Shown: one piece after another, positions 60,927 to 64,000 of the stretch
Numbering within the stretch: position 1 is the stretch's first letter
Layout: each line of letters begins with the position of its first letter
NCBI GenBank assembly: GCA_011503125.2
Contig: WWBZ02000001.1
Coordinates: 4,712,001 to 4,776,000, forward strand
DNA length: 64,000 nt
Reading direction: 5' to 3'
Source of the DNA: Botryosphaeria dothidea
Lineage: Eukaryota; Ascomycota; Dothideomycetes; Botryosphaeriales; Botryosphaeriaceae
Notes under the pieces: generated by a model
What the model was told of the DNA's origin: nothing
What the model saw: only the letters and a program-made list of their open reading frames with translations
Databases searched by the model: none
Made by a program: the position numbers and the translations under genes

Positions 60927-61748
60927 GGAGATGTTTGATTCGATTGCTTTGCTGAAGTAAAGCCCTTTTTGCATTGCATTGGCGTTTCAGTCGTTGTGGA
61001 CTTGGCGGTATGGTGGATGCATAAAAGTTATGAGCGGACAGGTTTCAAGATTCGGATTCATTCAGGCTTAGTGTGCCATGGTACCCAACAAAAAAGAGGT
61101 AATTCTAGCATGACATACGTTAGCACGGCGGCTTCATCAGGCTTTCTCCCTTGGGCTGATAGACTTGCGGTTACGGCTTGGCGATGGATAATGTTTCTTT
61201 CTAGCTTCAAATCACACTATTCTCCCCTATGGTGTGGTACGGGAAGTGACTGGCTGTGTTTGAGCTAGCATTTGTCAGGCTTGTTGGCCAAAACGAATCC
61301 GCAGTGCAATAAGTGAAGGGTGCGCATACCAAGCCTGCTCGTCTTGGCGACATGGCTTGCTCTTCAGCGGGAGGTCGGTGGGGGATGCCGGTTTTAGTAG
61401 CTGATCTTCCAAGAAATCCAGTTGTATATATTACCGATCTTCAGAAAGGCCCTATGGTATTACCAGACATGGTTAGACCTGAGGTTCCACCCGCTTGACA
61501 ACCTCCGTGAAGCCATCCACGGGCATTGTAGTATCCGGGCCGCGAGAAACTATGGGGAACGCGTTCCTAGTCGCTCCCTGCACACGGAATCGCATTTCCT
61601 GTCTCGCAGACGAACTTGAAGCAAATGTGTTCGTTGGTTTTTTTCGGCAGAGGCGACCCGCTTAGTCATATCACGGCCAATCCAGTCGGAAGTTTCAAGG
61701 TCCAGACGCGGTCGCCAGCACCAACCAAGTTCCGTCCAGACACACACA
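60927..61748. other. Intergenic between nmrA and the bL19m gene
   Basis: 822 bp with no recognised gene, RNA or repeat copy. Confidence 0.5.
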
Positions 61749-62557
61749 ATGGCAACACCACGCCCATCTGCATGGCCACTCGCCGCTTGGAAGACCGCGC
61801 TGCGGCAAGTTCGCTCCTCGCAGGTCCAGCGGCGCGGCTTCGCCGATGTTGCGACCGACAGCCGGCCAAAAGCCCTTCACGCCAATGGCTTGATCAAGCG
61901 TACGTCTGTTCCTTCGCGCCCCGAGGGCTCGACCTACGCGCAGAGCGATTTTGCAGAGCCTCCTTTGCATTGGCGCCCGCAATTGAACCCATGGGGCACG
62001 AGGAGCCACAGCTAACAAACTCGGAAGAAATGTCGAAAGTCCACCAACCCATCAAGACGTACCCGCCCCCGCCCACGGCCACTGCCAAGTGCAAGGATCC
62101 CATCGCAGCCGTCACGCAGTCACAGCTCTCGGTCCTCGATCCCACCGGCGCGCGCGCGCACCTCTTCTCCAAGGCCAACCCGGAGGCCGCCAAGGTGGGC
62201 GACATCCTGCTCGTGCGCCAGAAGAATGGCGACCCTTTCGCCGGCGTGTGCCTGAACATTCGGCGGCGCGGCGTCGACACGGCCGTCTTGCTGCGCAACC
62301 AGCTCACGCGCGTCGGCGTCGAGATGTGGTACAAGGTGTTCAGTCCGAACGTGGAGGGGATCGAGGTGGTGCAGAGACGGGAGAAGAGGGCTAGAAGGGC
62401 GAGGTTGTATTACATGCGGAAGCCGAAGCATGACCTGGGCAGTGTGGACAACATTGTCAGGCAGTACCAGAGGCAGAGGGCTATGCTGAGGAGTGGTGGC
62501 GCGGCGAGGGGAAGGGACGCGAATGCTGGAAAGAGGGGAGGGAAAAGGGGAAAATGA
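61749..62557 (+). CDS. IMG1: Mitochondrial ribosomal protein bL19m
   Basis: Exons 61749-61899 and 62028-62557, 226 residues. Large-subunit mitoribosomal protein. The N-terminus is Arg/Ala-rich without acids (WPLAAWKTALRQVRSSQVQR), a good mitochondrial presequence. The L19 core contains AAKVGDILLVRQKNGDPFAG, VCLNIRRRGVDTAVLLRNQL, TRVGVEMWYKVFSPNVEGIE and ARRARLYYMRKPKHDLG. The tail is Arg/Gly/Lys-rich. The acceptor at 62026-62027 is chosen because it keeps phase and lies 10 nt after a CTAAC branch-point match; the AG at 62010-62011 breaks the frame. The frame is also open upstream and through the intron, which could mislead automatic gene calls. Confidence 0.92.
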
Positions 62558-63628
62558 GGGTCTGATGAATGATGGACGGGTTTGGACGAAGGCGGATGAT
62601 GGGTCGGTGTATAGAAGAGACACTTTTGTGTGCATGTATTATGGATATGATAGGCCTGGGTAAAGGCCTCTGGGCAAAAAGTACGGCGGTAATGGGCTTG
62701 GCTTGTAGGAGACAATATTGAGGGCCATGCAACACCAGGGTCGTTTTACCGTCGCTCTTGGGCGCTTGATTGGGATACAATTGGACACAAGAACCGAAGG
62801 TTCAGCTGCACATGGGCAATTGTGTCCATTGTTGCAATACTCTGGAGCTGGCGTCGTATGATGACAGGTCAGCAACGGGTCAGACGCTGGCTGGCGCGAG
62901 AAGGGCTAGATTGTGGAAGCACAGGTAGTGCGGCGCCACGGCCCACTGTCGAAGTTGTTGGGGTATACATGTTTCGAGGTCAGCATCAGAGAAGATTGTT
63001 CTTGTCAGATTGTGGGGGCCTTTCTGGTTCCGGACTGCAGGTGTGGCTCTGAGCTTGGTGGGGTGCCGTGGTTCTGGACTTGAGGGAATTCTGGTTGTCA
63101 AGGAGACTCCTGTCGTCTCTTATCTCCAGCATTCAGATAACATCCGGGTCAATGGCTAACGGTGGATGATGGACAGTTCAAAAGTGGATTAGCCGTCCGA
63201 TCCCCCGCAGTGGGTGCGGTCTGAGGGCAAAGCTACCGGCTGTGCCGAGCTCTCGTCGGAAACATTCGTGACGCTGAAGTCGGCCACAGAGCTTGACCCG
63301 CCGCAAGGACTCAACTGTCTTTGCTGCCCGGCAGACCAGACGGACCATGGCGAGGCTGGCGCGCTCCAGCCCTACCTCGGCCGTGCGGAGTGGGTAAAGA
63401 AGGGTCCCTCTGGCGAGTCATTCAATGACGGCATCCGCAAAATATTTGAGTCGGGCTGATCGGCCTGAAAACCCTAGTTGTGGTTGCATCCCAACATTTT
63501 TACTGTTCGCCTGCGCCTTGTGTCTGCATACTTAAGCACCGCCGTCCGCCCGGCCTCTTTCTCTGCACCCATTCTTTCTGCCAGTTCCACCCGGAATTCA
63601 ACCACCGTCTGCCACCCAACACTCCACA
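62558..63628. other. Intergenic between bL19m and the NAP-family gene
   Basis: 1.07 kb with no recognised gene, RNA or repeat copy. An 81-codon plus-strand frame at 63214-63459 shows no family features. Confidence 0.5.
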
Positions 63629-64000
63629 ATGGCCCCCTCCGCAACCGAGCAGAGCGAAGTTACCTACGAGGACCTAATCCAGCTGGAGCAGGAGTTCGAG
63701 GATGCCGACTTGCAGATTAGTACGTGCGCCCTTCCTGGCCTCAAACGGGCGCTGCTGACAGACTTTCTCCGCGCCCAGTCCGCCAGCAGTACAAGATCAC
63801 ACAGCCGCTCTACAAGAAGCGCCAGGACGTGATCGCAAAGCTCCCCAACTTCTGGGCTCTCGTCTTTGAACAGGCGCCACCAGAGCTCGACCAGTATATC
63901 CAGCCCTCCGACTCGGAGATCTTCGCCGAGTGCTTGAAGAGCCTCGAGGTCACCCGCTTCGAGATTGACGACCCGTCCGGCTCGCCGCGCAGCTTCTCCA
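63629..64000 (+). CDS. NAP-family histone chaperone, Vps75/SET-like (partial)
   Basis: Exons 63629-63719 and 63779 to the window end give the first ~104 residues. Visible: TYEDLIQLEQEFEDADLQI (dimerisation helix), QQYKITQPLYKKRQDVIAKL, PNFWALVFEQAPPELDQYIQ, ECLKSLEVTRFEI. This is the N-terminal helix and start of the NAP earmuff fold, closer to the SET/Vps75 type than to Nap1. Vps75 binds H3-H4 and helps the acetyltransferase Rtt109. The acidic C-terminus lies beyond the window. Confidence 0.88.

Overview
The window is nuclear DNA of a filamentous ascomycete (Pezizomycotina). The evidence is short GT-AG introns (mostly about 42-160 nt) that restore frame exactly, compact gene spacing, and fungus-specific families such as NmrA, Pom34, DUF3292, Gid7, the Nrp1-type zinc-finger protein and fungal ankyrin-asparaginase. 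Dothideomycetes is my best guess at class, from remembered protein style only. I reconstructed 27 protein genes, two of them cut by the window ends. I saw no rRNA, tRNA, CRISPR array or autonomous transposon.

Layout. 0-31.6 kb is mostly housekeeping: a Pho89-type phosphate symporter (partial), a small coiled-coil protein, an Nrp1-like RNA-binding protein, an F-box protein, the GARP subunit Vps54, an unknown Ser-rich protein, an RA-PH protein, a GT25 glycosyltransferase, an NCS1 permease, the nucleoporin Pom34 divergent from dephospho-CoA kinase, and another unknown protein.

31.8-45.8 kb is an accessory metabolic block. It holds a bimodular FAD oxidase (two complete DAO-type modules in one reading frame), two MFS transporters of the anion:cation symporter type, a flavin monooxygenase, and a TauD-type 2-oxoglutarate dioxygenase. 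The arrangement is two divergent oxidase/transporter and monooxygenase/dioxygenase pairs. I infer a catabolic or scavenging cluster for a nitrogen- and/or sulfur-containing compound.

46-64 kb returns to conserved genes: a nucleotidyltransferase-fold protein, a DUF3292 membrane protein, the Gid7/WDR26 WD40 protein, Pmp3, a type I asparaginase with ankyrin repeats, the nitrogen repressor NmrA, mitoribosomal protein bL19m and a NAP-family histone chaperone (partial).

The most unusual non-genic signal is a family of eight short palindromic elements (about 75-90 bp) with arms built on GAAGCATTCGTCCGGACG. Six lie between 23.9 and 43.4 kb, and three of those are inside introns of the accessory block. 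In each copy the two arms resemble each other even where they differ from other copies. The second main finding is the fused oxidase, whose module 2 is interrupted by an intron carrying one of these elements.
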